From the NCBI GenBank assembly GCA_045603545.1, contig JAZUMG010000024.1, positions 1 to 28,431 on the forward strand: a DNA stretch of 28,431 nucleotides. Reading direction: 5' to 3'. The notes beneath the pieces are model-generated. The model saw only the letters and a list, made by a program, of their open reading frames with translations. It was not told the origin of the DNA and made no database searches. This document shows, piece by piece, positions 16,499 to 24,609 of the stretch. A program made the position numbers and the translations under genes. The DNA comes from CAAGNP01 sp045603545 (GTDB taxonomy: Bacteria; Bacteroidota; Bacteroidia; Bacteroidales; UBA932). The number at the start of each line of letters is the position of its first letter. Within the stretch, counting starts at the first letter, position 1.

Positions 16499-17329
16499 TT
16501 ATTTTTTTCTTGGAGGGAGGTTAAGGATTTCGCGAGCCTCAGCTGAAGTGGCGATCTCACGACCAAGCTCTTTGGCGATTCTTACCACTTTGGCTACCAA
16601 TTCGCCGTTTGATTTTGCAAGAACACCTTTCTCGATGTTTAGGTTATCCTCGAAACCTACGCGAACGTTACCACCCATAGCAATAGCGTGTGCTGCAAGT
16701 GTGAAAGCGTTGCGGCCGATACCTGTTGCTGTCCAGGTAGAACCTGCAGGGATAGAGTTTACCAACCATGCAAGATTCTGAACAGTTGCTGGGGTACAAC
16801 CCTGAACGCCAAGAACGAAGTTGAACTGCATAGGAGCACCTGGAACCTGACCTTTTTTAGCCATTTTGAGAACTGTGTCAAGGTGACCCATCTCAAAGCA
16901 CTCATATTCTGGTTTGATATTGTTCTCGATCATTCTCTTACCGAAATCACGCATCATAGGCATTGTGTTCTCAAATACCTCATCACCGAAGTTACAAGTA
17001 CCGCAGTCAAGGGTTGCCATCTCAGGGAAAAGCTCGGTAGGTTGAAGACGCTCTTCTGCGCTCATACCCACAGCACCACCTGTTGAAGGGATAATGATTA
17101 CATCTGGGCAAGCCTCATAGATAGCGTCGATGCACTCTTTGAAACGTGCTTTGCTTTGGGTAGGGGTACCATCATCCTCACGAACGTGAAGGTGAACGAT
17201 AGCTGCACCTGCATCAACTGCAGATTTTGCCTCTCTTACGATCTCCTCTACAGTGTAAGGAACTGCAGGGTTCTGCTCTTTGGTTACCTCTGCTCCGCAA
17301 ATAGCGGCTGTAATAATAAGTTTTTCCAT
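16499..17329 (-). CDS. kce: 3-Keto-5-aminohexanoate cleavage enzyme
   Basis: Kce (276 residues, BKACE/DUF849 family) condenses 5-amino-3-oxohexanoate with acetyl-CoA and splits it to 3-aminobutyryl-CoA and acetoacetate. The zinc-binding HLHVR motif gives H46 and H48, the same numbers as in the Cloacimonas enzyme. A third ligand is probably E227 in VGFEDNL. Other blocks are YTVEEIVREAKSAVDAGA, PSTGGAVGMSAEER and FVLGVQGCTPAT. The size is standard. It lies between kal and the first kdd, so the enzymes before and after it in the pathway are direct neighbours. Confidence 0.96.
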   Translation of the reverse strand: MEKLIITAAICGAEVTKEQNPAVPYTVEEIVREAKSAVDAGAAIVHLHVREDDGTPTQSKARFKECIDAIYEACPDVIIIPSTGGAVGMSAEERLQPTELFPEMATLDCGTCNFGDEVFENTMPMMRDFGKRMIENNIKPEYECFEMGHLDTVLKMAKKGQVPGAPMQFNFVLGVQGCTPATVQNLAWLVNSIPAGSTWTATGIGRNAFTLAAHAIAMGGNVRVGFEDNLNIEKGVLAKSNGELVAKVVRIAKELGREIATSAEAREILNLPPRKK

Positions 17330-17348
17330 ATAGTCGCTATTCTAAAAA

Positions 17349-17735
17349 TTATTTTCTTTGGCAGTTTTTAGGGGTTACACAAGTACCGCTTGCTCTACAA
17401 ACTACGATAGGTTCCTCAAGAACATCACAAGCAGAAGCAGAGATATCAGGACGTGGTACGATAACTTTGCGGGCTTCGAAAACCATCTTGCGTGAAGTGT
17501 TGCCCTCAGAAACGATTTCGCCTTCAGCCTCGATATAGTCACCTGCAAATACAGGAGCCATAAATTCTACATTGTCATAAGCTTTGAAAAGACCTTCATC
17601 ACCATCGCGCTGGATAAGAAGTTCAGTAGCTACGTCACCGAAAAGTTGAAGCATTCTAGCGCCGTCAACAAGATTTCCGCCATAGTGAGCATCGTGGCTG
17701 CTCATGCGAAGTCTGATAATAGATTTGTTTGCCAT
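17349..17735 (-). CDS. kal: 3-Aminobutyryl-CoA ammonia lyase
   Basis: This 128-residue single-domain hotdog-fold protein has MSSHDAHYGGNLVDGARMLQ near the N-terminus and FMAPVFAGDYIEAEGEI in the middle, the pattern of Kal. It removes ammonia from L-3-aminobutyryl-CoA to give crotonyl-CoA. A general hotdog thioesterase has a similar fold, but the position next to kce (19 bases) inside a complete lysine operon makes Kal the best call. The C-terminal tail CVTPKNCQRK is short and basic. Confidence 0.93.
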   Translation of the reverse strand: MANKSIIRLRMSSHDAHYGGNLVDGARMLQLFGDVATELLIQRDGDEGLFKAYDNVEFMAPVFAGDYIEAEGEIVSEGNTSRKMVFEARKVIVPRPDISASACDVLEEPIVVCRASGTCVTPKNCQRK

Positions 17736-17743
17736 AGTAATAA

Positions 17744-18394
17744 TTATTGTTTTTTGTAAATATAATCAACATAAACGCCTGAAGTATGGATAGATTCAGG
17801 GCTCAATTCACCGGTTTTAACCACCTCTTCGGCCTCTACGATCACGAGGTCAGCAGCTGTAGCCATTGTAGGGTTGAAGTTTTGAGTGGTGCCTTTGTAG
17901 ATAAGGTTGCCCGATTCATCCGCGATAGATGCACCAAGAAGAGCAACATCAGCACCTAGAGGTTTCTCAAGAAGATACTCCTTACCGTCAACAGTTACTT
18001 TTTCTTTGCCTTTCTCGATAATTGTACCAAGACCTGTAGCTGTAAGAACTCCACCAAGACCGGCACCTTTAGCTCTGATCCTTTCAGCCAAAGTACCTTG
18101 TGGGCAGAACTCGATTTCCAATTCGCCAGCATTCATCTGGTTTGCAGTCTCAGGGTTTGTACCGATGTGAGATACATAAAGTTTTTTCACCTGATGGTTA
18201 ACGATAAGCTTACCGATAGATTTGTCAGGGAAAGCGGTGTCATTACAGATGATTGTCAGATCTTTAACTCCTTTCTCGACAAGAGCATCAATGATTTGTG
18301 TAGGTGCACCAACGGCCAAAAAACCGCCCACCATAAGAGTCATACCGTCCTGAATCTTAGCAACGGCCTCTTCAAGAGTGATTCCTTTTTTCAT
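17744..18394 (-). CDS. atoD: Butyrate/acetoacetate CoA-transferase, alpha subunit
   Basis: AtoD (216 residues from the chosen start) is the A subunit of a family I CoA-transferase. It begins MKKGITLEEAVAKIQDG and has MTLMVGGFLAVGAPTQIIDAL (about 20-40), ICNDTA, SHIGTNPE and GAGLGGVLTATGLGTII. I chose the ATG at 18394, not one 25 codons upstream. The upstream extension is A+T-rich and hydrophobic, has no family similarity, and overlaps the promoter region. It is the first gene of the operon, and its partner subunit AtoA is nine genes downstream. It should let acetoacetate from Kce be activated at the expense of butyryl-CoA. Confidence 0.93.
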   Translation of the reverse strand: MKKGITLEEAVAKIQDGMTLMVGGFLAVGAPTQIIDALVEKGVKDLTIICNDTAFPDKSIGKLIVNHQVKKLYVSHIGTNPETANQMNAGELEIEFCPQGTLAERIRAKGAGLGGVLTATGLGTIIEKGKEKVTVDGKEYLLEKPLGADVALLGASIADESGNLIYKGTTQNFNPTMATAADLVIVEAEEVVKTGELSPESIHTSGVYVDYIYKKQ

Positions 18395-18435
18395 CGAAAT
18401 AAATATATAGTTTGATTTTGTTTCGTTTATTTTGG

Positions 18436-18470
18436 CAAATATAATAAATAAAAACCAGATTTTAAGCAAA
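18436..18470 (-). promoter_or_regulatory. Bacteroidota-type promoter of the lysine operon
   Basis: On the minus strand TTTG (18470-18467) is followed after 23 bases by TATATTTG (18443-18436), matching the Bacteroidota -33/-7 consensus (TTTG and TAnnTTTG). Spacing is at the long end. Transcription would start near 18430, leaving a leader of about 35 bases before atoD, too short for a riboswitch. Confidence 0.65.
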
Positions 18471-18498
18471 TTTAGGAAAAGAAATTGAGCATAATTTG

Positions 18499-18545
18499 AA
18501 AAAAAGGCGGCGCCACAAGTTTTACAAAAAAAAACTGCAGCGCCG
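18499..18545 (-). terminator. Terminator after the acyltransferase gene
   Basis: On the minus strand CGGCGC (18545-18540) pairs with GCGCCG (18513-18508), with weaker pairing inside, followed by CC and a run of seven T. It would end the M28 peptidase/acyltransferase transcript just before the promoter of the lysine operon. Confidence 0.65.
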
Positions 18546-18571
18546 ACATATGCTCCTCAAGATGGAAATTT

Positions 18572-19705
18572 TCAAACTTGTGTCTTTACAGGATTGGCAT
18601 AAATACCGAGGAAAATCTCCCTCAATTCTACCGGATCTATATCATTTTCCTTCTCCAGAATCTTCGAAATTCCCCCCTCCATATATGCGATAAATGCCTC
18701 TTTTTCACTCTGCGAATAATGCTCTTCGTAATTTGAAGTACCATCTAAAATATCACATGCTATGTAATTGTTATTCCACAATTTATAATTTGACAAAATT
18801 TCCTTGTCAATCGCAGCTGCAAGGGCTTTGTACCTCTCATTTTTGTCAAGTGCCGCACACCCTTCGATAACCTCCCGCGAGAGCGATGGAGCGAAGTAAT
18901 AATGGACTCCACCTTTGTACTGGGTAAGCCCTGTCAGCATACTTTGAAGATCCTCCCCAGGCTGCTTGACATACTGCTGCCTTCTGGAGATATAGAGCTC
19001 TCTTGCCTTAAGAAAATCACAAGGCTCATACTGGTAAGAGATGGCAATAGGAACAATGTTCAACTCCTCAAAATCGGCTGCAAAATCGCCACTTCCGCTC
19101 ATCTGGAGCATCTTCACAAGACCCTGGCTTGTCTCATCCTTTCCATCCTTGGTACGCCCATTGCGCTGTGCAATCCATGCCGAACATTCGCCTGCTGCAA
19201 TTTTCGAACGGAGATACTCCGACAGATGGCAGGAGCTTGAATATATCTCCCTCGGGGTCCCTCCGCGCACCACCTTAATCATACCGTTCGAGCGGGTGAT
19301 ATCTTCGATGAACTGACTGGATATCAAGTTGTCACCTACAGCAATTTCAGTAGTATGGACTTTATTTTCATAAAGAAGCACTTGAATTATCGCGGGGTCC
19401 AATATTATATCTCTGTGGTTGGATATGAGAAGATGGGTCTTCCCATCCTTTAGATTCTCAATCCCTGTATATGTAACACCGGCCGTAGTCTTACCGATGA
19501 TGCTTTTCATCACATCATACATCACCTTATGCTGAAAATCCCACACACTGGTCAAAGAGACCAGCAGCCCCCTGACAGCATCGGCAGGGAGTCCGGGTTT
19601 AATATATTGGGCAATAGGTTCAATATGGGGATCAGATGCCATCCTTTTGAACGCTTCTCTGGCCTCTTGGTCAGTATAAGGCCTGATATCTCCGAATTTA
19701 TCCAT
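18572..19705 (-). CDS. 1-Acylglycerol-3-phosphate acyltransferase-like protein
   Basis: The 377-residue protein resembles PlsC-type glycerolipid acyltransferases as found in Bacteroidota. The acceptor motif is SNHRDIILD (95-103), in which the His and Asp are five residues apart rather than the standard four (HX4D). A downstream RGGTPREI and NGRTKDGKDETSQG stretch corresponds to the second and third acyltransferase blocks. The C-terminal 150 residues are mostly charged helix and have no motif I recognise. No membrane segment is obvious. It likely transfers fatty acyl groups to a phospholipid precursor, but the exact acceptor is unknown. It follows the M28 peptidase gene by 21 bases and probably shares its transcript. 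Confidence 0.75.
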   Translation of the reverse strand: MDKFGDIRPYTDQEAREAFKRMASDPHIEPIAQYIKPGLPADAVRGLLVSLTSVWDFQHKVMYDVMKSIIGKTTAGVTYTGIENLKDGKTHLLISNHRDIILDPAIIQVLLYENKVHTTEIAVGDNLISSQFIEDITRSNGMIKVVRGGTPREIYSSSCHLSEYLRSKIAAGECSAWIAQRNGRTKDGKDETSQGLVKMLQMSGSGDFAADFEELNIVPIAISYQYEPCDFLKARELYISRRQQYVKQPGEDLQSMLTGLTQYKGGVHYYFAPSLSREVIEGCAALDKNERYKALAAAIDKEILSNYKLWNNNYIACDILDGTSNYEEHYSQSEKEAFIAYMEGGISKILEKENDIDPVELREIFLGIYANPVKTQV

Positions 19706-19726
19706 TTTACCGTATTTTTAGCCGTT

Positions 19727-21370
19727 TTACAAACGTTTTTGGGACATATAACACTCGAATAGCCCCAATGTAATTATTATATAGAAAAAGGCAATAAACA
19801 TTATCAGGCCCAGAGCCCCGATTGTCAGTGCCACAGAGAGGGCATACAGGAACGACCCTCCCAACAATGCCACTACCAGCAGTATAGGCAAAGCCAATAC
19901 ATTCATGAAAACAAACATATTGAAAATCAATGCCAGCGACACCAGTAGAACCGGGACTGAGAAGAAGAAATTCTCACCCACTGCAAAATAGAGGGCCACA
20001 GAGAATATCACCATCAGGAGCGACGCAGCCAACAAAGTCTCGATATTGAACATCCGGGACCTTTTCCTTCTGGCCAGGAACACTTTAAGATAAACCAATA
20101 TAAGGGCAATCAGTGAAACATTTGCCACCACTGAACTGTAGGGAACGTATGGAGTGTTGGTGATGTTGAATGGCGTACCCGCCACCTTGGCCACCAGAAC
20201 AGCAATACCCTCCCCGATACCAAGGACAACAATGGAGAAAAGCAGGAGGACAAGCGCCTTAACCAATACCCCTTTGAATGTGGCCTTCCTGGCAGAAATA
20301 TTGAATACCAGAGCCAGACAGAAAAGAGCAAAGATCACAGAGCAGAACAATGTAAATTGAGGCTTTGTGAAACTGAAAAGGCCCAACACCGGAACTGTGA
20401 AGAAAACCATATCCTCATCCCCCTTGAGAGCATCCTTACGGAGGTATTCAGAAGAGGTCAAATACTCTTCAAGAATAGGTTCAATTTGTGCTCCATAATG
20501 TTGTATTGTAGAAAGATTTATATTGTCAAAATTATCATCGTCCACGTGATAAGCATTTATATCATCAATCGACGAAAAATTGATCCCCGGAATATCATCT
20601 TTCACCACTGTAAAATCTGTAAAATTTGGGAGAAATCTGTATACAACAGTGGTCAGTGAATAGCCATATGGAGACTCTGCTTCAGAGTATAGATCAAGCA
20701 CTTTTTCGTTATTATTCGAGGTCTCGAACAGGAGTGCCGGACCATCCATTCCACGTGACTCAAGATTGATAATAAAACCTACATTTTCGAAGATATCCTT
20801 ACGTTCAGCGTAGGCCCTTTTCATCCCGTCAAGATGGTTCTCTTCAGAGTCAGTAAAGAGGATTTTAACACCTTGTTTCCACTCTTTCCTATACTCCAAT
20901 GACTGGGTCAGGAGCTCCATAATCGCCCCAACACCATAGGCATCATCACCGGCTCCATATGAATATACAGTCTTCTGCCTTTTGGTCTGGCGGAACCTCG
21001 AATCAAAGTGGGCTACAAGCATCACGTAAGACTCTGCGGGGCCTGAAACAGGGTCAAACTGACAATACACATTACCAATATCAAAATATCCGCCATATCT
21101 GAATTTCACAGAATCAAATTCATGGATTTCAGGACTTCCTCCCAATTGTACCAACTTATCATACAAATAGTTGCGAACTTTTGCCCTCGCTTGTGGATGC
21201 TCCACAGAGTGTGGTTCAGATGAGATTACCTTTATATATTCAGATGCCCTTTGAGCAGAAAAACTGTCAGAATCCAACCCCTCCGATTTGGGGAGAGAGA
21301 GATGCCCGAAAGATACAGCAAGTGCAAATACCAATAGGGCAAAACCAAACAGAAACTTCAAATGCTTCAT
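19727..21370 (-). CDS. Membrane-anchored M28 family metallopeptidase
   Basis: The 547-residue protein starts with a signal anchor (FLFGFALLVFALAVSFG, 6-22), followed by an M28 aminopeptidase domain (about 40-330). Zinc ligands and catalytic residues are visible: AHFDSR (H121, D123), GAGDDAYG (D142), DSEENHLDG (E176/E177), NLESRGMDG, and YHVDDDNFDNI towards the domain end. From about residue 340 there are eight or nine hydrophobic spans up to the C-terminus. This layout resembles the Fxna/ERMP1-like branch rather than secreted aminopeptidases. The catalytic domain should face the periplasm. Substrate is unknown. A promoter lies just upstream and the acyltransferase gene follows. Confidence 0.88.
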   Translation of the reverse strand: MKHLKFLFGFALLVFALAVSFGHLSLPKSEGLDSDSFSAQRASEYIKVISSEPHSVEHPQARAKVRNYLYDKLVQLGGSPEIHEFDSVKFRYGGYFDIGNVYCQFDPVSGPAESYVMLVAHFDSRFRQTKRQKTVYSYGAGDDAYGVGAIMELLTQSLEYRKEWKQGVKILFTDSEENHLDGMKRAYAERKDIFENVGFIINLESRGMDGPALLFETSNNNEKVLDLYSEAESPYGYSLTTVVYRFLPNFTDFTVVKDDIPGINFSSIDDINAYHVDDDNFDNINLSTIQHYGAQIEPILEEYLTSSEYLRKDALKGDEDMVFFTVPVLGLFSFTKPQFTLFCSVIFALFCLALVFNISARKATFKGVLVKALVLLLFSIVVLGIGEGIAVLVAKVAGTPFNITNTPYVPYSSVVANVSLIALILVYLKVFLARRKRSRMFNIETLLAASLLMVIFSVALYFAVGENFFFSVPVLLVSLALIFNMFVFMNVLALPILLVVALLGGSFLYALSVALTIGALGLIMFIAFFYIIITLGLFECYMSQKRL

Positions 21371-21401
21371 AAAAAATGTAGCTTTAATGTTACAAATCAG
21401 A

Positions 21402-21432
21402 CAAATGTAAGAAAAAAAATCTACCTTACCAA
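21402..21432 (-). promoter_or_regulatory. Promoter of the M28 peptidase/acyltransferase pair
   Basis: On the minus strand TTG (21432-21430), 20 bases, then TACATTTG (21409-21402), a good Bacteroidota promoter match. The -33 element falls inside the last codons of queA. It lies about 30 bases from the peptidase ATG. Confidence 0.6.
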
Positions 21433-22653
21433 GATAGAGCTGTCGCCGTAACTCAAAAAGCGGAAGCCATTATCCAGGGCAAAACTGTAAATCCTCTTCC
21501 AGTCATCCCCGCCCACAAAAGCTGAGATGAGAAGAAGCAGGGTGCTTTGGGGCTGATGGAAGTTGGTAACAAGTATATCCACCACCTTGAACCTGTAAGA
21601 AGGGACTATAATTATTTGTGTCCTTAAATTCAAGATATTCAAATTATTAAGAGACATATAATCTATCAATGCTTTAATAGAATCTTTAAGGGGAATATCA
21701 CCATTATCCTGATAAGGATCCCATTGTCCCACAACCCTGGGAATCCACCTCTCGACACCATCTCTTACACACTGGCAACCCGCATAATATATGGACTCAA
21801 GAGACCTTGTAGAGGTAGTACCCACAGATACCACTTTGGCGCCAACAGGGAGTGAGTACAGCTTCTCCAACAGAGCCTTTGTGACCGAAAATGGCTCTGA
21901 ATGCATTATATGATCCTCGATATACTCACTTTTTACCGGCAAAAACGTTCCCGCACCCACATGCAAGCAAAGTTCCTCAGTATCAACACCTTTTGCCTTT
22001 ATTTCAGACAAAACATCCTCTGTAAAATGGAGTCCTGCCGTAGGGGCGGCCACAGATCCGCGAAATTTTGCATAGAGAGTCTGATATCTTTCCAGGTCTA
22101 TCGCCTCTGTTTCCCTGTTAAGATACGGTGGAATGGGGACCTGTCCACACATCTCCAGAACCTTAGAAAATGGGTGTCCACCCTTCCAGAAGAATCTTAC
22201 AATATAGCTATTATCTTGTTTTTCAATAAGTTCTGCCCTCAAATCAAGTGCTTTAAGCTCCTCATTTGCATCTTCAGGGAGATAAAATGAAAGAAATCCA
22301 CCTTTCCATTTCTTCACATTACCTATTATAGTCTTCCAGGCACACTCTTCAACACACGAAAATGAGACAGCGTAGTCAGAAGGGGCAGATGGTTCAAGGC
22401 AGAAAATTTCAATTAAAGCACCTGTTTCCTTTTTGAAAAAGAGTCGGGCGGGAACTACCTTCGTATTATTGAAGATCATAAGCGACCCTTCAGGTATGAA
22501 AGAGGGGATAGATGTAAATTTCTCTTGAGAGATTATACCTTTATTATATATAAGAAGTTTTGAATTGTCTCTTTTGCTCAGGGGGTACTTGGCTATTCTC
22601 TCATCTGGGAGATCATATGCAAACTCCTGAATTCTTATTTTCGGTTGATTCAT
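21421..22653 (-). CDS. queA: S-adenosylmethionine:tRNA ribosyltransferase-isomerase
   Basis: QueA transfers and isomerises the ribosyl moiety of SAM onto preQ1-tRNA to make epoxyqueuosine. Family blocks: FAYDLPDERIAKYPLSKRDNSKLL, FNNTKVVPARLFFKKETGA, VAAPTAGLHFTEDVL, LHVGAGTFLPVK, MHSEPF, VGTTSTRSLES and VVDILVTNFHQPQSTLLLLISAF. I chose the ATG at 22653 (MNQPKIRIQEF), giving 410 residues. A 23-codon upstream extension in the same frame has no family similarity and overlaps the promoter. The protein is longer than the E. coli enzyme (356) because of an insertion after TSTRSLES (about 40 residues), apparently usual for this phylum. No other queuosine gene is nearby. Confidence 0.95.
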   Translation of the reverse strand: MNQPKIRIQEFAYDLPDERIAKYPLSKRDNSKLLIYNKGIISQEKFTSIPSFIPEGSLMIFNNTKVVPARLFFKKETGALIEIFCLEPSAPSDYAVSFSCVEECAWKTIIGNVKKWKGGFLSFYLPEDANEELKALDLRAELIEKQDNSYIVRFFWKGGHPFSKVLEMCGQVPIPPYLNRETEAIDLERYQTLYAKFRGSVAAPTAGLHFTEDVLSEIKAKGVDTEELCLHVGAGTFLPVKSEYIEDHIMHSEPFSVTKALLEKLYSLPVGAKVVSVGTTSTRSLESIYYAGCQCVRDGVERWIPRVVGQWDPYQDNGDIPLKDSIKALIDYMSLNNLNILNLRTQIIIVPSYRFKVVDILVTNFHQPQSTLLLLISAFVGGDDWKRIYSFALDNGFRFLSYGDSSILVR

Positions 22654-22692
22654 TAAAACGCAATTTTGAGCCCTACAATCGATTTTCCGGTG

Positions 22693-22723
22693 CAAAAGTA
22701 CCGAATATATGTCTGAACTCAAA
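22693..22723 (-). promoter_or_regulatory. Promoter of queA
   Basis: On the minus strand TTTG (22723-22720), exactly 19 bases, then TACTTTTG (22700-22693), a full match to the Bacteroidota consensus. Transcription would start near 22687, about 35 bases before the chosen queA ATG, which supports that start codon over the upstream one. Confidence 0.75.
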
Positions 22724-22745
22724 ATCGTTGAAATTCCAATTTTTG

Positions 22746-23154
22746 TTTACAAATGTTAATCACATAATTAAACATATATAAAATACATTTGTAATCAAAT
22801 TTTAGCCACCCTGCCCGAACAGTGAGACAGAGTTAATATATACCCATAAGATTTGCTTATGTTAAGATTTTGCAATATTTATTTTTCTATAACTCAGTGT
22901 TTTATGCTTCACAACTTGTACTTGAATAGAGGTTAGATGTGAAAATTGGGTCAATTTTTACCAGGCAGACAAACAGCAGATGGGATTATCATAATATAGT
23001 CAAATCTAAACCAATAAGTTAATGACTTTACCTAAAATAATGGAACATATCATATTTCCCAGGATCCCCTCATTGTTTACAGATGTTACCAGTAAACAGG
23101 TGTATGATGTAAACAATTTTATGCTTACATTTGTAAAAATAAAAGTTTACATTT
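22746..23154. promoter_or_regulatory. Repeated TTTACAAATGT operator-like sites around the HTH gene and queA
   Basis: Between queA and the HTH gene a motif like TTTACAAATGT recurs: 22746-22756, 22784-22794 (inverse, TACATTTGTAA), 23075-23087 (GTTTACAGATGTT), 23125-23137 (TTACATTTGTAAA, nearly palindromic) and 23145-23152 (GTTTACAT). One copy contains TACATTTG at 23126-23133, a Bacteroidota -7 element for the HTH gene. Its -33 partner is weak (TATG after 19 bases). The arrangement suggests the encoded regulator binds here and represses itself. I see no gene in 22800-23074. Confidence 0.45.
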
Positions 23155-23529
23155 ATGAATAGGCGTTTACAGCAATTTTTGGAGGTAGAACAGCTCTCTC
23201 CGGCCCGGCTTGCGGACTCTTTAGGTATCCAGCGCTCAGGTATCTCCCACTTGCTCTCCGGAAGAAACAAACCAAGCTACGAGTTCATCAACAACTTCCT
23301 CACCCGCTACCCTCAGATAGATGCCACCTGGCTGATTACAGGCAAAGGGAAGATGTACAAGGATGAGTTTACCCCCTATCCTGACGATCAGGCCACCCCT
23401 TTTCAGACAGAACTGGAACTTGAGACCCCTACCTTAGCACTGGAGGCTAAGAGTGACGCCAAACTGGCCAAAAGGATTACCGTATACTATTCTGACGGAA
23501 GTTTTCAAGATTTTTACCCTTCCAAATAA
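23155..23529 (+). CDS. Small XRE-like helix-turn-helix regulator
   Basis: The 124-residue protein has an N-terminal helix-turn-helix of XRE type (about 5-60): QLSPARLADSLGIQRSGISHLLSGRNKPSYEFI, followed by ATWLITGKGKMY, a tail often seen after this domain in Bacteroidota. The last 60 residues are acidic and low in predicted structure until a short ending (KRITVYYSDGSFQDFYPSK). It probably binds DNA as a dimer. Target genes are unknown, and repeated motifs in its own upstream region point to autoregulation. It stands alone on the plus strand ahead of pyrD, divergent from queA. Confidence 0.85.
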   Translation: MNRRLQQFLEVEQLSPARLADSLGIQRSGISHLLSGRNKPSYEFINNFLTRYPQIDATWLITGKGKMYKDEFTPYPDDQATPFQTELELETPTLALEAKSDAKLAKRITVYYSDGSFQDFYPSK

Positions 23530-23538
23530 TATAGTTAT

Positions 23539-23546
23539 TATCTTTG
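23539..23546 (+). promoter_or_regulatory. Possible -7 element of pyrD
   Basis: TATCTTTG fits TAnnTTTG and sits 19 bases before the pyrD ATG. No good TTTG lies about 19-23 bases upstream. The site also forms the left arm of a small inverted repeat, TATCTT...AAGATA. The promoter call is weak. Confidence 0.35.
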
Positions 23547-23565
23547 TTTCATATAAAGATAAGCT

Positions 23566-24609
23566 ATGTACAAACTAATCAAACCCATCCTTTTCTTATT
23601 CTCACCAGAGACCATACACATGCTGGTGATGAAATTTCTAGCAATAGTTAAATACGTTCCATTCTCAGGACTGATTATCAAATGGTTATACTCATATAAT
23701 CACCCTTCTCTCGAGCGAGAGGTTTTCGGTGTCAAATTCAAGAATCCCATTGGCTTTGCAGCAGGATTTGACAAAAACGGCGACTACTACAACGAAATAG
23801 CAAAATTCGGCTTCGGCTTTGTCGAAGTGGGTTCTGTAACACCCGAAGCACAGCCTGGAAACCCCAAACCACGCCTTTTCAGACTGGTTCAGGACCATGC
23901 GCTGATCAACCGCATGGGTATCAACAACCACGGGGTCAAATACACCGTAGATAGACTTAACAAGGTGAAACCCAAGGTGGTAATCGGAGGAAACATATCC
24001 AAAGGGAAGAAAACAGCCAACGAAGATGCCGGTAAGGACTACGAAAAGTGCTTCTCACTTCTATACGATTTCGTGGATTACTTTGTCCTTAATGTATCGT
24101 GCCCAAATGTCAAGGATCTTGACAAACTTCAGGATGTGGAGTCATTGTCAGACATTATTGACAGGCTGCTCACCCACCGCCGCTACAATGATGACTACCG
24201 CCCTATATTATTCAAGGTATCACCAGATATCACACAAGAGCAGCTTGATGAGATAATTGACCTTATCCTCATATCTGGAATAGACGGAATAGTCGCTACA
24301 AATACTACTAGAAGTAGAGAGGGCTTAAAGACTAATAAAGAGAGGATTGACTTTATAGGAGAAGGTGGTTTGAGCGGTGCTCCACTATATAAGAAAAGCC
24401 TTGAAATGGTCAAGTATATCCATAAGAAAACAGAGGGCAACCTCCCTATCATAGCTGTTGGCGGCATCTCTACACCAGAGCAGGCATATGAGATGCTAGA
24501 GGCCGGTGCATCACTTATCCAGATCTACACAGGCTTTATCTACAATGGCCCTGCCACTGTCAAGAAAATGCTTAAATACATAGTAAAACAATCTAAATCA
24601 AAATGTTAA
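23566..24609 (+). CDS. pyrD: Dihydroorotate dehydrogenase, class 2-like
   Basis: PyrD (347 residues) oxidises dihydroorotate to orotate in pyrimidine synthesis. The extra N-terminal helices (residues 1-45) are characteristic of membrane-associated, quinone-linked class 2 enzymes. FMN-binding blocks are NPIGFAAGFDKNGD (60-73), EVGSVTPEAQPGNPKPRLFR, INRMGINNHG, and the C-terminal IIAVGGISTPEQAYEMLEAGASLIQIYTGF. The residue just before Pro in NVSCPN is Cys179. E. coli and human class 2 enzymes have the catalytic Ser there (SSPN), and class 1 enzymes have Cys. The last seven bases overlap the cinA start (ATGTTAA), so the two are likely coupled. Confidence 0.93.
   Translation: MYKLIKPILFLFSPETIHMLVMKFLAIVKYVPFSGLIIKWLYSYNHPSLEREVFGVKFKNPIGFAAGFDKNGDYYNEIAKFGFGFVEVGSVTPEAQPGNPKPRLFRLVQDHALINRMGINNHGVKYTVDRLNKVKPKVVIGGNISKGKKTANEDAGKDYEKCFSLLYDFVDYFVLNVSCPNVKDLDKLQDVESLSDIIDRLLTHRRYNDDYRPILFKVSPDITQEQLDEIIDLILISGIDGIVATNTTRSREGLKTNKERIDFIGEGGLSGAPLYKKSLEMVKYIHKKTEGNLPIIAVGGISTPEQAYEMLEAGASLIQIYTGFIYNGPATVKKMLKYIVKQSKSKC

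Noticed and set aside
18395..18435. A lysine or cobalamin riboswitch ahead of the lysine operon
   Set aside because: The predicted leader is only about 35 bases and shows no structured element.
18395..18469. An upstream start for atoD adding 25 residues
   Set aside because: The extension overlaps the -7 promoter element and expected transcription start and lacks family similarity. MKKGITLEEA fits as the true start.
22654..22722. An upstream start for queA adding 23 residues
   Set aside because: It overlaps a full-match promoter, and MNQPKIRIQEFAYDLP is the natural family start.
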